Shown: positions 45,450-58,200 of the stretch, in pieces
Position numbering within the stretch: position 1 is the stretch's first letter
How the letters are laid out: each line of letters starts with the position of its first letter
NCBI GenBank assembly: GCA_004369045.1
Contig: ML213503.1
Coordinates: 2,955,697-3,019,696, forward strand
Reading direction: 5' to 3'
Length of the DNA: 64,000 nucleotides
Source of the DNA: Heliocybe sulcata
Taxonomy: Eukaryota > Basidiomycota > Agaricomycetes > Gloeophyllales > Gloeophyllaceae
Position numbers and translations under genes: made by a program
The notes under the pieces: generated by a model
Told to the model about the DNA's origin: nothing
Databases searched by the model: none
Seen by the model: the letters and a program-made list of their open reading frames with translations, nothing else

Positions 45450-46684
45450 TTATTGCGCACTCACTGCGAAGCTTCCCCACAGCCACTTCACAATCCCCTC
45501 CTCCACAGTCCCGTGCCACCACCGTCCCATTAGCACTCTCCTCTCGTGCATGACCATGCTCGCATACTCTCGTTCCAATAACATCTTCTCAGTTTCCTCG
45601 CCCCGGAAGAAAGCGATCTCCTCTGCGTGTTCCGATAAGCGGGAGTGTGTATGCCGGAGAGAGCCCACCAGCGAGGCAGAGAGGGCCGTGTACTGGCCAA
45701 TAGGCGAAGTTAGTTTGCGTACTATGGAAACCGAGTCAATTCGGATTGATGGTTAGTTACGGTTGGAAGGGGCGCACGCAGAGCAGCAGACGTTTGTACA
45801 AGCACAGTGAGGACAACGAGACCTTCGCCGCCGACGTTCTGCGAGAGCTGGTAGTTGTACAAGATAACGTCAAGCACAGGGTTGGCCATGTTTACGTGGA
45901 TGGCGGCAGGGTGGGCTGAAAAGCGCTGGATGTCGTTAGTAATCATACTGGGAGGGATGGTGAGGATCGATGCAGGGGAATTGGCATACTGATCGTGGTT
46001 CTTTATCAGGTCGTCCAGATTAGCTGCGGCAAAGTATGAGTTCCACCAGCCCCCGTGCGGATTTGAGGATACTCACAGATCTTGTAGTACACCTTCCCTC
46101 CACCCTCCCCATCGTCTAAATACGATCGGACAACTTCATTAGTGAGCCGCGTTCGATAGGCGCAGGACAAGCGGGACTCTATGAAGCTAAGCCAGCTATT
46201 GCACCATGTCGCAGGTATGGCGACCAGTAGCCAGCGGAGGATATTCAGGAGGAAGGCCAGCGGTTGTGCTCTGACAATGGATGCAACTATTCTGCGGGAC
46301 CTATGTCAGAAGTGTACGGTAGTGATGCGACGAGGAACTGACTTTCCGCCCAAGGAGGCGACGTAGTGTGATATAGTGGTACGGAAGACCAGCAGGCTAG
46401 CGTGCATGATGAGCAGTATCGCTTCTTTCGACCTCAGACTCGGAATAACAATTCTGAGGATTCTCGCAAGTCGCTGATAGGATACTGCATCTACCTGATG
46501 CTTTCACTATCATCAGTCCAGTTCTCAGATGGTCTCGAGATGTTCGAATACTCACTGCAACCCGCAGGGCCTTGTCTCCTTCCTTCTCCTTGCCCTTTCC
46601 TTTGCCCCGCGTACCCTTCCCTCCCTTCCCTCCACCAGATCCCCATTGTATTCCCCGTAATGAAGTCCTTCGTTTGCCACCCAT
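45450..46684 (-). pseudogene. Membrane-domain remnant of a peroxisomal ABCD (PXA-type) fatty-acid transporter
   Basis: Several exons, still with good splice ends, encode the ABC_membrane_2 domain: 'VDAVSYQRLARILRIVIPS', 'SKEAILLIMHASLLVFRT', 'LAFLLNILRWLLVAIPATWCN', 'RTRLTNEVVRSYL', 'YYKI.ANLDDLIKNHDQ', 'AHPAAIHVNMANPVLDVILY', the EAA-like loop 'SEHAEEIAFFRGEETEKMLL' and 'EEGIVKWLWGS'. Homology stops at 45465. The rest of the membrane domain and the whole ATPase domain are missing, and the usual N-terminal segment before residue ~60 is not seen either. Intact members import very-long-chain acyl-CoA into peroxisomes. No internal stop was found, so the loss may be recent, or the fragment may still be expressed. 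Confidence 0.78.
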
Positions 46685-46833
46685 AGACCTGTCTCCTCAA
46701 GCCCCCAGGTCTGCGAGGCCCCGGCGTGATGACCGGATCGTTCTGAGCCAATCAACGACTTCACAGAATGCACCGCCACCTGCCGATTGCGAGATACCCG
46801 ATACGATATTCTTCGCATTCATTCAACGCCGAC

Positions 46834-48071
46834 ATGTCCTCCAATACAGCCGCTGGTTCACAGCACCCTACTCAGCCGCCGTCGGCCAAGTCCTCGATAC
46901 ATGAGGCCCCGTCGCACGATGAAGAGGCAGGCTCTGCACTGGCAGCGCTTTCGCCAACTACACCTACGCCTGCGCATCCACAAGGGCCCATAATCGCGGT
47001 GGATTTGGATGATGTCTTGAGTGAGACGAACAGGTATATAGCTGACTGTAAGAGACTTAGTCTTTAACCCTCTAATGTCAAAACATGCTGATGTGGATCA
47101 AGGGCACAATAAATATTATGGATCAAACATGACTTTGGATGATTTCCATTGTAAGATCCTTGCCTTTCGAGACTACTGTGTTTAATCGCATCCATAAAGA
47201 CTACCACTACTGGAAGGTGCGTCTATTTCTCCATCTTCAGTTGGCATTGATCAACTCCGTACTCTGTAGAATCCATATTGGGGAACCCCAGACGAGACCA
47301 ACGAGAAAGTAAAGCGATTCTATTCCACCTCCGCCATACTCAACGCACAACCCGTTCCTGGTGCCTTAGAAGGCACTAAGCGACTCAGGGAGATGGGATA
47401 CAGGCTCATCATTGTCACGGCACGAGCGAGAAATCAGCTGGAGCCGAGCTGGAAGTGGTTGGAGGAACATTTCCCCGGTACTCTCGTCTACTTGCTCTCC
47501 GTGATGGCTGACTGACGAGGATATACTAGGTATCTTCGAAAGTGTCATATGCATCGGACAGTTTGAGGAGACTATTGAAGATGAGGGACACGAGATCGTC
47601 ACAAAACTGACAAAAGCTGAGGTGCGTCTTATCTCGTGCCGACCCATTCACCTGACGAATATCCATGTTCAGGTATGCCGGAGCCTTCCTGCGATTCTCA
47701 TGATCGACGACTCCCTCGACAATGCTCTGTCCGTGTCCGCTCCTCCGCCTCCTCCCCCTTCCCAACCCTCCGCTGCACCGGGCGGCCACCCCGATCCTCA
47801 CAAGCCCCACACGCACAAACCTATCCCTGTTCTCCTCTTCGGCACTTACCCCTGGAACCTTCGCTCCTCCCCTGTCTCCGGCGATCAAGACCAGCTCTCC
47901 TTTGATCAGCGTTCGGCACTAGAGGTGACTGAAGGGAGAGAGTGGTGGCACGATGAGGATGTTGACCTTGATCAGGAGAATAGGCAGAGGGAGAGGGAAG
48001 GAGGAGGTCAGATATGGAGGGTGCGGAATTGGGAGGAGGCTGTGGCATGGGTAGTGAGCAACAAGCCATAG
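46834..48071 (+). CDS. HAD-superfamily nucleotidase-like protein
   Basis: About six exons. After a Ser/Pro-rich leader (MSSNTAAGSQHPTQPPSAK...) comes HAD motif I 'IIAVDLDDVLSETNRYIADWH' (D-x-D), then 'MTLDDFH', 'YHYWKNPYWGTPDET', motif II 'YRLIIVTAR' and the C-terminal acidic pair 'LMIDDSLDNAL'. This order fits 5'(3')-deoxyribonucleotidase-like proteins (NT5C family), which dephosphorylate nucleotides. The first splice must use the GT at 47048 to give 'ADWHNKYYG', which fits the family. A long Pro/His insert (about 47740-47820) follows motif III. It is divergent from the ABCD remnant with about 150 bp between the coding parts. Confidence 0.82.
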
Positions 48072-48913
48072 ACTGCGAAGGAGGCAGGAAAGGGTACTGT
48101 TCAAGCGCACTGATGCGGGATTTAGAGAGCGTAATGGGCGGGTGCAGTGACTGACGCCTTCAGACCGCCCGCAGATTCTCGATGACTACTAAGGGTATAG
48201 GACGGACGTAATAGCAGCTGCACTGTTGCTGGACTCGACAAGCATTTTTTCTGCCGTGACATTAGTGCGGAACTCCGCTTAGAGTATACTATCAACCCAG
48301 CTTTCCATCTCATCTATCGTACGTGCATCTTCCTTTCATATTCCGTCCTGTTCCTAAGCTAATAATCCTACTAGGATATTCGCCACGGCACTTCATTCTC
48401 AGAGTAGAGATGAGCAAAGCATGGCCGACAGTGCACCACGGCAGCATCATGACACCGAGAGCTTTCACGTCTGGGCCACCCTTCCATCTCAGATATTACG
48501 ACAGAAATCGGGTTTGTCCCCGAGCGCTCCAGAAACCGCTGAGCCGGTATATTCGACTATCATGTCGTCGGGTTGCTATCTTGCTTTGAACGAAATCTCT
48601 GCTAGGCGTGCCATCAAACTGACACTTCAGGCAAGTTCCGATGCCGGCGAGCATCCTGAAAGCTGTGCAGTTGCGGGGGCAAATCATCGCGGAAAGGGGC
48701 GTGCCACATTTTGAGCCACAATGATCCTCTGGGGAAGAGACCCCGGACGCGCGAGCCAAATATAACTTGTAAGTAACCATATTTGGGTATTGGCTTGGGG
48801 TCCTCTGAGAGCGCGCCGTGACGTCGCTCCCCAACGAAAGTCGGTGGGCGGGGTTGCTGCTCGAGCATTGCAGGCGCGTGAGTACGACCATAATTTTCTT
48901 CCGTGCAAGCAAT
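48072..48913. other. Intergenic region
   Basis: No gene is supported. A plus-strand open frame (48421-48714, MADSAPRQHHD...) has no family resemblance and no sign of splicing. Confidence 0.4.
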
Positions 48914-50814
48914 ATGTCTGACCGTATGTTATTCGCTTTCTTCTGGTTTTCTTTTTTATTCTGACGACGGGACAGAACCTAATATCATCCCGCTTCTCCT
49001 ACGCGCGCTGGTTCGAATCCGGTCGACTCCTCCCAGAGTCATCGCTTCCCCGCCAACCCGTACGTCCTGATCTTTATCAACGCTCTGACATTCATTCATT
49101 GATATTGCTGTCAGAGCCGCGCCGTGCAGCCGTCTCGCTTATAATCCGCGTTGTACCTTCTCCTTCAAACCCGCCACCGACACCCCCACCCCCACCGCCC
49201 CAATCTATCACCGCGTTCTTCGAGCAAGAATGGGTGAACGCGCCGGGAGCGCGCCCAGAGATCCTCTTTCTGCGGCGGGACAGACCAGGCGTGGACGGCG
49301 GCCAGACGCCCTTGACGCCGCACCCGAGCACGTCGACGAGCGGCGGGGGGGAGGCACATGTCGCATTTCCGGGCGGGCGGATGGAGGAGGGGGACGAGGG
49401 CGGCTTGTACACTGCGATGCGGCAGACGTGGGCGGAGACGGCGCTGGACCTGGCCGAGCCGCATTACCTCGCCATCGGCCAGCTGGATGACCGGGAGATC
49501 ACGACGAGTCTGGGGAAGCGGCTGTTGATGATCCTCTCGCCGTTTGTGTTCCTTCAAGTGACGCCCGCCGTTCCCGGCCTCGCACCCGTCGAAGACCCGG
49601 TAGAAGGGACGACGGTCTACTGGGTACCCCTGGTCAGCCTATTACCGAGCAGGGACGTCGTGGACAAGCAGTCGGGGCGGAAAGGCAAGGGCAAGAAGGG
49701 CAAGCGCGAAAGCGTGGGGATGGTGCCCACGAGCCCTGGCCCGAGATGGAGCACCGTCAAGGTGGACGCGGCGTCGAGGCTTGCGCCGAGAAATTCCAAG
49801 CTGCTGAAGATGATGGTCAGGGGCCTCGTCGGGCGCATGCAGTTCCCCGCGATCGTGCTGGATGCGCCGTCTAACTATTCGTACGCGGAAGAGGAGAAGG
49901 GGCTGCGAGCGCTGGAGGGTGGCAGGAAAGAGGAGCTGAAGCTATGGGGGCTGTCCTTGGGCATGACGTTGGATCTGCTTGCCTTCATGGTCCCACCTTC
50001 TTCAAGGCCTTCTGGTGCGTAGCACTTAGTTTCTGCTACTATATGCGCTTATATCTATGCGTTACATGCGCAGATAACCAACCGCCTTCACCGACATCTC
50101 ACTGGCTCCCCTTCCACTCTGACGAAGTCGCCTCGGTGGAGCTTGTCAGTAAGCTTGCGCCGAGTCTCACAAGTGTCGTTCCAAGATTCGGCTACCCCGA
50201 CGTCAACTTTTGGATATGGTAAGTATCCACTGCTCTAGCTTTACAAGTTGTGTCTGCTGTGGTGACCTTGTCGTACCTATGCTTGGCATTGCTTTGCCTT
50301 CTTCTACGCACTGCTGCCCTTTTGATTAGGAGGGAGCGTTTGAGAGATCGCTACTGGGCTGTAGTGGCGGTCGTCAACGGAAAGTTGGGCCACCTCCACT
50401 GTTAGCCCGGTCGCGCACTCCCTAACGTCTTGGTGGTTGTATGCGCTTGATATATCATTTCCTCCTGCTGGATGTCGTCCCTGTTTATTATTACACTTCT
50501 GATACTGTCCAATCGTATACTGACATTGTTCCGCTCTCAGGGTATTTGGTAAACGATACCGAGAAGTCATTCGTGGGTGGGAGGTCAGCGTGCGCTCTGG
50601 AGGGACGAATGATAGGCGGTATGTCGGCTCTCTGCTTGCCTCGCTATGATGTTTCTTGCTAAACTCACGTGTGGGATACAGAATAAATTGGCCCGGTACG
50701 GCTCTGTCGACGTTCTACGCGGCCATTCGAAAGGCGCTTGTGGTCGTGATTGTTGTGAGGGCGATTGCGATCTTGTTTGGCGCGGCTGGGTTTGTGTGGT
50801 GGTTGTTCTGGTGA
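48914..50814 (+). CDS. Nudix-fold protein with degenerate catalytic box and C-terminal membrane anchor
   Basis: Six exons. Start 'MSDQPNIIPLLLRALVRI', spliced through two short introns into 'PRRAAVSLIIRV'. The Nudix region reads 'HVAFPGGRMEEGDEGGLYTAM', then R-Q-T-W-A-E-T-A-L where active Nudix enzymes have R-E-x-x-E-E-x-G. Basidiomycete relatives as I recall them keep WEE here, so the change to WAE plus the lost Gly suggests no metal-dependent hydrolysis. A C-terminal helix 'ALVVVIVVRAIAILFGAAGFVWWLFW' is a membrane anchor. The fourth intron (about 50219-50541) is near 320 nt, far longer than its neighbours. CoA-pyrophosphatase-like ancestry is inferred. Confidence 0.78.
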
Positions 50815-51551
50815 GGAGGGTAGGTTGGTGAGGATGGGGTTTCCGCTCTGGGACACTGATATCGCTCAGTCTATGCTATGCTATACAGTCTACGTTGCTG
50901 TCTGTCTTATACGGGTCGGTTTGTAAAGGACTTGAGTACTAGTAGTAATAGTTTGTTGTTTGCGTAGAGTGCATGATGGGTTATGACCTTTTTATGAAGG
51001 AGACGTTCCTCTAGGCGCTGTTGTGCTTTGCAGCTGCCTCAATACTGCGGTTATAGAAGTTCTCCATGTTGTATGCGTGTGAGTGCAGATGACCCGACGG
51101 TCCGTTAAGGAGCCGTAGATGAAGTATCTTGGTAATAAAGTCCTATTCACTGCGATATCACGAACCTCTGAGGATATTCCACGGACGTCATAGTGGGCTC
51201 CTTCTCATCGTCAGGAGACCGAGGCTGATGCACATATGAATAGCGTGCAAGGTGCCGAACGATAAGACCGCCGCACTTTGTCTGGCCGTTATTGAGCGCA
51301 AGCCACCCAAGCCGTACAGTAGGCCTGGAATGATGAATTGAAAGGCGCACAGGTATTGCAAAGCCCGGAAAGGAATGGTCCGCAGTCTCGAGCGCCGGGC
51401 CACATCTCGATCATCGCCGTTAATAGGCAGTCACCTGCCTAGATCAGCCGTGGCGGCTTCGTCCCGGACCCCGCCCCGAGTATATATCGCAGGGCAGTCC
51501 TCGTTGAAATGGTCCTCATAACCCACCTTGCAGCGTACTGTGTAGCTCAGA
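50815..51551. other. Intergenic region
   Basis: No gene supported. A minus-strand frame (51403-51188) has one hydrophobic stretch but no family resemblance. Confidence 0.4.
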
Positions 51552-52795
51552 ATGCCGAACCCTGATAAAGTCACGGAGAAGGTCTTCCAGTCCCCGTCCA
51601 AGTACATCCAGGGACCCAGTGCCATCAAGAATGCGGCGCGATATCTCCAGCCGTTAGGCCAGCGACCTCTCGTGGTTGTTGATGACATCGTCTATAAGAT
51701 CGGTGAGTGTTCTCAACAGCGCAGACGCGTGGGACCACTCTGAGCATCCCTCGTTGATAGCCGGAGAGACTCTTCTGAATGCCTTGAACGCGGCGGGGAT
51801 GTCCCCTACAAGGGGAGCCTTCACAGGCGAAGCATCTCTTCAGGAGATCAAACGCCTCGCGGACATCGCTACGTCCTCCAGCACCCCGTGCGACTTCATC
51901 ATCGCACTTGGCGGTGGGAAAACCATTGATACCGCAAAACAAATCGCGACGGACCTGCATACGCCCGTAGCAGTTCTGCCCACTACCGCATCCACAGACG
52001 CGCCCTGCTCCGCCTTGTCCGTGCTCTACACGCCCGAGGGCGAGTTCCACAAGTACAGCTTCTTCGAAAAGAACCCGAACATCGTTCTTGTCGATACAAG
52101 CATTGTCGTCAAAGCCCCCGCGCGGTTCCTCGCAGCCGGTATCGGCGATGCGCTCGCCACCAATGTCGAGGCCCGCGAAGTTAGGAATAGCCCCAACTTC
52201 GGGAAGGGGCTCCCGACAAGGGTTAGCGAGGCTATTTGTCAAAAGTGCGAGGAGATCTTGTTCCAGTATGGCAAGCAAGCATTGGAGGCGAACAAGGCGC
52301 AGGCGCTTACGCCCGCCTTCGAGGCTGTAGTGGAAGCCAACACCCTGCTGTCTGGTCTTGGATTCGAGTCTGGTGGGTTGGCTGCTGCCCATGCTGTGAG
52401 TGCCTATCGCAAAAAGACAAACCTTGGAGAATACTCACTTGATCCCCCAGATTCACGACGGCTTAACCGCACTTCCTGAGTTGCATCACCTGATGCACGG
52501 CGAGAAGGTCAACTTCGGCACGGTCTGTCAACTTCTCCTCTCGAATACGTCCAAACAGGAGCTCGATCGCTACCTTACCCTCATGGTCTCTGTCGGCCTC
52601 CCGGTCACGTTCGAGCAGCTAGGCCTGAAGCAGGTCAAGGACGAGGAGCTTAGAAGAGTGGCGAAACTCGCTTGCTCACCGGGAGAGACTATCTGGAACC
52701 TGGACTGCGTGATCAACGACGACGTCGTCTACGGCTTGCTGAAGGCAGCGGACGCTGTTGGAAGGGAGTTCATGGCTCGAGTGGGCAAGGCATAA
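51552..52795 (+). CDS. Glycerol dehydrogenase, GldA type
   Basis: Three exons (51552-51702, 51761-52395, 52451-52795) give 376 residues, close to the family's 365-375. It is a metal-dependent polyol dehydrogenase oxidising glycerol to dihydroxyacetone with NAD. Visible landmarks: 'KYIQGPSAIKNAARYL', the NAD loop 'IALGGGKTIDTAKQIA', 'PTTASTDAPCSALSV', and the metal ligands Asp in 'AAGIGDALAT' and His in 'AAAHAIHDGL' and 'HLMHGEKVNFG'. The GldA lineage is best known from bacteria; fungal copies exist, and old transfer is possible but not shown. It converges on the MFS gene 183 bp away. Confidence 0.93.
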
Positions 52796-52978
52796 AACAT
52801 CAGTTGATGAGAAAATATGACAGGAACGTCACCAAGTTGATCTGTATTCTTAAAGGCTAGCCTTCGACTGGAAGAGTGTTGTATTTGGAAGTGTTGTATC
52901 TTGTATCAATACTGTAGAAAATAGTTGCGGAAATACCAACCTCGTTCGAGCTTCGTAACCGATTCAAGTTCTTGCAGG

Positions 52979-55253
52979 CTACTTCCTCTCACCCAACCTC
53001 AACATCTCCAACTGCTCCCTCTCCGCGTTCTGCTTACCTTTGCTGCCGCCCATAACACCGACACCTCTGAGTGCCCAGAAGTTCAGCATAAGACCTACAG
53101 TAGCGGCAGCCAGGCAAAGCCAACCAGCTGCATGATACCCTTCCAATAGTGCCCTCGGAGAGTCGGGGTCGATATCGTGAGCACGAGCATAATTATTGGA
53201 CACAGATGTCGCCACTAGAGATGTCAAGGCAAGCCCTACAGCTGTCGAGATCTGGACATTACGGCAGTATTAGATACGTGCCGCCATGGAGTAGGAAGTA
53301 GATTACCCTGGTGGCGGTAGAGAATAGGCCTCCGGCCAGTGCCTGGGATTTCTCATCCATGGAGGAGGTCGTGAAGATGTTCCCGACAATGAATGCCGTA
53401 TCAGCAATGGCTAGGGAGAGGCATAGGGTTTAACCATATGATACATCAGGTCCGGATAAAGGGGAGACGTACGCAGGAGTATAAGCACCACGAAGGCATT
53501 CTTCCAGTACACGCCGTCAGGGTCAATGACGCCAAAAAGAGCCGAAGCAGCCTAGAAGTAATGGTGACCCAGTTCTGTGAGACGAGCTTCGGCGTATAGA
53601 GAAAGAATATATAGCGTACGACAAGACTGCCTGCACCAAAAGCATTCAGCCTCTCTCCTGGGATATATTCCACAATGAAGCCTGAGAGCGTGTTCACGAT
53701 CAGGCCAGATATCGATTCCGGAATGAACCGGATACCGGTGTCCAGCGGTGACAGCTTCTGTACGTCCTGGTAGCTTCGACATAGTTAGCGCGTTATAAGC
53801 GGACAGGGACAAGTCTTAACGTACAAGAGAGTCACGAAGTACTGTACCGTGTTGAAGCTCCACCACATGAGGAAGACCATGGCGAATACCCCGCCGAAAC
53901 GGCCGTTGCCCTGTTTGAAGATGCTGAAAGGGAGGAGAACGGCCCTACCCAGTGATTCTCTGCGCCGTTCCCAGAGGACGAAGAGGACCAGGAGGAGTAT
54001 CGAGGCGCAGAAGAGAGTCGGAATATACACAGTGGTCCATCTGGGTGACTAAGTCAGGGCAGAAACTATCCGGCGTAGCTCTGTGGCGTACCCTACTGTC
54101 TGCGATTGACTTGAATAGAGTATCAACAAATTGTGCAAAGCGCTGGAGACGTTATGCTTACGAGAGAGAGAATATGAGCAGTATCAAGCCTAGCGAGCTG
54201 AGACCCGCGCCGGCCCAGTCCATTTCTCGATCATACTTCACTCGATCCTTTGGGACCGAGATCCAAGCAGCACCCAAAAATATGGCGCCGAGAGCAGCCT
54301 GCAGGACGAAGATGTACCTCCATCCTCGGTACAGATCACATAAAAATCCAGCTATGCCGCAGGACTGCATATGAGCACCATCAATCGTCGCAAGATGTGG
54401 GCATTACGCTTACACGATAGTATCCCTAGGATGAAACCGACGCTCTGGCCGCCGGCGAGTACAGCCATGGCTCGATTTTTGAGAGCACCCGTGAGATTTC
54501 CACCTATAATACCGATACCTATGCGCGGAAAACGTGAGCATACTGACGTTCTCGAACACCCTACAAGGGCACGCACCTGCAGAGGTCATCATAGAGGCCC
54601 CAAGACCCGAAAGGCCCATGACAATGATGAAAGACACAGGTTCTAGATCCATGTGATAAGATGCGAATAATATAAGTCGATCTCCACCAAATAACTCCTT
54701 ACCAGGGCAGAAGATAGGCGGGATCGAGAGGAGCGTAAACCAGGTAGTGCCGACCATGAAAACCGGCCGTCTACCATATTTATCAGCCATCCTCCCGGTC
54801 AATAGGAGGAGGCAGCCATAGGTCAAGCTTGAACGCATATATTAAGGATTTCAGCTGCCACCCTCGAACGTCATGGTTTACACACTTATATGCTTGGAGA
54901 GGCCAGGAAAGTGCCGCCTGTGTAAAGTGCAGATCTTGTCCGATAGAGGGTACAGCGACGGTCATGGCTCCTCCTGAGTAGACCTAGTCCGGAGTAAGCG
55001 TGCGCATATATGAGCTGACGTTCGACTTAATGTCAAGAGCGGTGCATACATTCAGCAGAGTCGATCCACTGATGGCGACGATCATACACCAAGCCCTCCA
55101 TCCGGTCATGTACGACGAAGCTTCGCCGGTCGCGATGATTTCTGAGGCCGGACCATGAATGTCTTCCCTGTCGTCTGCGCGTTGGGGGACCCGACAGCTT
55201 GTGGCAGCCCTCACCTGGATCTCCTGTATATGCGAAGATAGTTCACCGGCCAT
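52979..55253 (-). CDS. MFS transporter, DHA2-like drug:H+ antiporter
   Basis: Many small exons. The N-terminal cytosolic tail 'MAGELSSHIQEIQ' is followed by 'YSGGAMTVAVPSIGQDLHFTQ' (helix 1 end), motif A 'LLLLTGRMADKYGRRPVF', 'GIIGGNLTGALKNRAMAVLAGGQSVGFILG', 'GWRYIFVLQAALGAIFLGAAW', 'VFAMVFLMWWSFNTVQYFVTLL', 'LSPLDTGIRFIPE' and a last helix 'AGWLCLAAATVGLMLNFWAL'. About 12-14 helices are expected, at the plasma membrane, exporting small molecules with proton exchange. The substrate is unknown. The model near 53,400-53,600 is the least certain. Confidence 0.85.
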
Positions 55254-58200
55254 GTCGCCGTCGGAGACGTGGTGGTGTAAAAACAGCAGAGACTCTCACC
55301 GGCGACGCCGAGCCATGCCAAACAATTCTCTTCGCCAAATGGATATGTCGTTTTTGTCTCGGATCTTGGGCGCCTGACGAGTTCAAACGATCCGACTTCC
55401 CCTGAGTGACGAAGGATGTCCGGCTGCCAGTGCCCAGTCGTAGTGGGCATCTGAGTCGTTCATAGGAAATGCACTTAGCCCTGTATCTAGCATGTCGAAG
55501 CCCTCTCCGCACAAAAGTAGACGAAGCGTTGAAGTTGAAAGTGGCGGCGAATCATCGGCACCGGGGAATGCCGGAGTACTGCCGTACTTGGGAGTCGACC
55601 TTCCCTCTATGGTACCAGATTCTTGTACAAGCACGAGCTCATCAGTAAGATATCGCTGCGAGCCAGAATCTCACCTTGAGCTGCACATATCACGAGCCCA
55701 GAGTATACACCAAGTAACCGTACGATATTTTGAGGGCGCAGTATTCTGACGATAGTCGACCGTGTTTGGGCAGTGAGCAATGGTCCGGACCATATCAGCA
55801 CCCTCCTTCGCTGCTGTTGGAGATGGTAGGCAAAAGGCACCAGAAGATCGATGAGCTCCGTAAAGTCTATGGAAAGCGAGCTGTGTACACCGTCACCGAG
55901 CGCACCCTGGACGTCAGCGTAAGCCTCGTGTTAGCGCTGTGAGAGAAATGCCTAGCAGTTTCTTCCCTCGCGTCATGGCTTGATATATGATTCAGCGAGG
56001 AATCTGAGTGTCTGTGAAAGCTGACAGCCGTGAGCAAGGCGACTGCCTGTTTATAGCCTGAAGCAACTCAAAGCCATGAGTATTGCATGGCTGCAATAGT
56101 ACGGAACTAATACTACGGAGTATCATATGTTAACGTCAAACTGCATACAACGCAGGCACCTCGGAGGCGTTGCACGGCTGCGTTTTACGTAGGGTGGGGC
56201 GTACAGCATATCAATAAACCCTAGAATTCAGAGCTTGTTAACATGCTGTAAATCAACTCACCGGAACTTGCTGGTAAGAGAGGGACGCAAGTATATCATA
56301 CATTGTGAGAGAATGGATCAGGTGGTTCATTATTGGGATCGCCATGCACAGTACGCAAGAGGAAGGTGGTGTCATGTGAGCTGTCGTCGAGTGGCAATCA
56401 TGGCACATCACAGTGCGAACACGGAAGTCACGGAGAGCGAGGAAGCATCTGACATCGGGAACCTGAGGGAACTCGACAGCTGAGGAAGCTGCCGACTCTT
56501 GTATCGGCATTTGCGAACGTAAGACCGTTCCGCAGCCATTGATTTCGAGATCATATCACCCTCGCACCCTTCATAGCAGACATTAATCGCGAGTAACGTT
56601 GCCATCCTGAGCGCTTCTTCGCGAGGATCATGTCGTAAAACGAGCAATAGACAGCCCAGTAAAGTATACTGGAACCCCAGGACTAGACAGCCGTAAGCGG
56701 TAGAGCCCCAGCGATCCCAAGGTAACCAAAGAGTCCAGTGAGATCCGAGGGGAGGGTGCACCCTCGAACTGTCTTGTCCACCGGTGTTAATTGCGATACG
56801 AGAGATTGGTCAGACGGCGAATACGGCTCCCCTCCTCCCGACGACTTCCAGCCTTAGAGTACAGGTAATCCACAGCCAGCGAGGAGGCTAGACACGATAG
56901 AGCTTGGGCGTGCTTATGATCGACTATTCATATGTACACAATCTGGACTGGTCGTTGAGGCCCACCCGAGATCTATGCGCGATCAGCCAGGAATACCAGC
57001 CACTACGGGAGAAGTCACATAAGCAAGGGGCATCCCGTCCAAAAGAGAAGGTGATTGAATATGGACAGCGGTCTCCGGTAGGTTGGCCAACCCCGCAGAA
57101 GGGCAGCATGAAATCGATTTCTCCGGCAACCAAGGGGAAGACGTCGAGGCCGAGTCCAATGAGAGCTTTTCGCCACGGGCGGGCTCGATAGTACAAACTC
57201 GAGTTAGACCTAAACGGATGGCGGAGGAATTGCTGAGGCATCAAGATGCCTCCAGCACATGCAGGTCCGTGGCGAAGACGGGCATAAACCCGCCAGTCAC
57301 CGCTGGCATTGGACTTCGTCCGCAGGCAGTAAGCCAATAGGATTTGCAGCATACCAAGATAGCTCCACTCCGTGCGCAGAGGATTGTCTCATCCCGTACA
57401 GGGCGCGACGCGTCTGGCGAGTAGCTGGCTTTAACCTGCGAACCTCCGATGATACAGGGGCGGACCCAAGGCTGCGGATGCTGATACGTTGGTCCCGGAT
57501 CTGGCGCCAAACCGAGGGCGACCGTGGCGGAAGTATGAGAGCATCCATACGAAGCTAGTTCCTCCTATTCCTATTGGATGAGATAAGAACGCTCGGGTGG
57601 GTCACGAGCAGCACTGACGGAGAAAACACAGTACTCCTTCTCAAAACAGCTAAGTGTAGGGGGTAACCGGTAAGTGACAGTGAGGACTTAAACCTGAATG
57701 AACGTAAGGGTGTGTCAACCAGGTCCGGCGTTCAATGCGGTCCTAATGTCTGTACACCGCATGTACAAAGGGTCCAGGAGTCTTCTCAACGCAATGTTTA
57801 ATCTGCGTCGATCCCGACCCAATTAAAAGGATCAGCTTGTGAATATAGTGAAAAGGAGAAGGCGTCAGCATAGATGCCCAGGGTCTTTAGACTTTCATGT
57901 TGACTGACTTTTAATTCGGATTTCCATGACCTGGATAAGGCGAGGTCGCTGGCCCCATTTGAGCGAATCAGCATCTGTAGTTTGTCAGGGATCTGGTGAC
58001 CATCATTTCAACCTCAGCGAAGCTCAGGATCCTATCGCTGCATGGAAGAGAGATCGACTATGAAACATCTCTACCAGAAGCAGCAAGCAATATTGGTAGC
58101 AGGATAAGACCCGGCTTCCCTTGCTTCTTGACAGTGCAAGCCCGATTACTCCAACGAGCGTTCCGGGAAGGTATCGGAAGGAAGCGGTGTATGCAACTTG

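Noticed and set aside
49008-49022. tRNA B-box-like sequence (GGTTCGAATCC)
   Set aside because: No A-box or cloverleaf can be drawn around it, and it lies inside a coding exon of the Nudix-like gene (residues LVRIRS).
55800-55942. Plus-strand 'KIDELRKVYGKRAVYTV', similar to a cytochrome P450 N-terminal region
   Set aside because: No proline-rich start, I-helix, ExxR or heme-binding motif follows on this strand.
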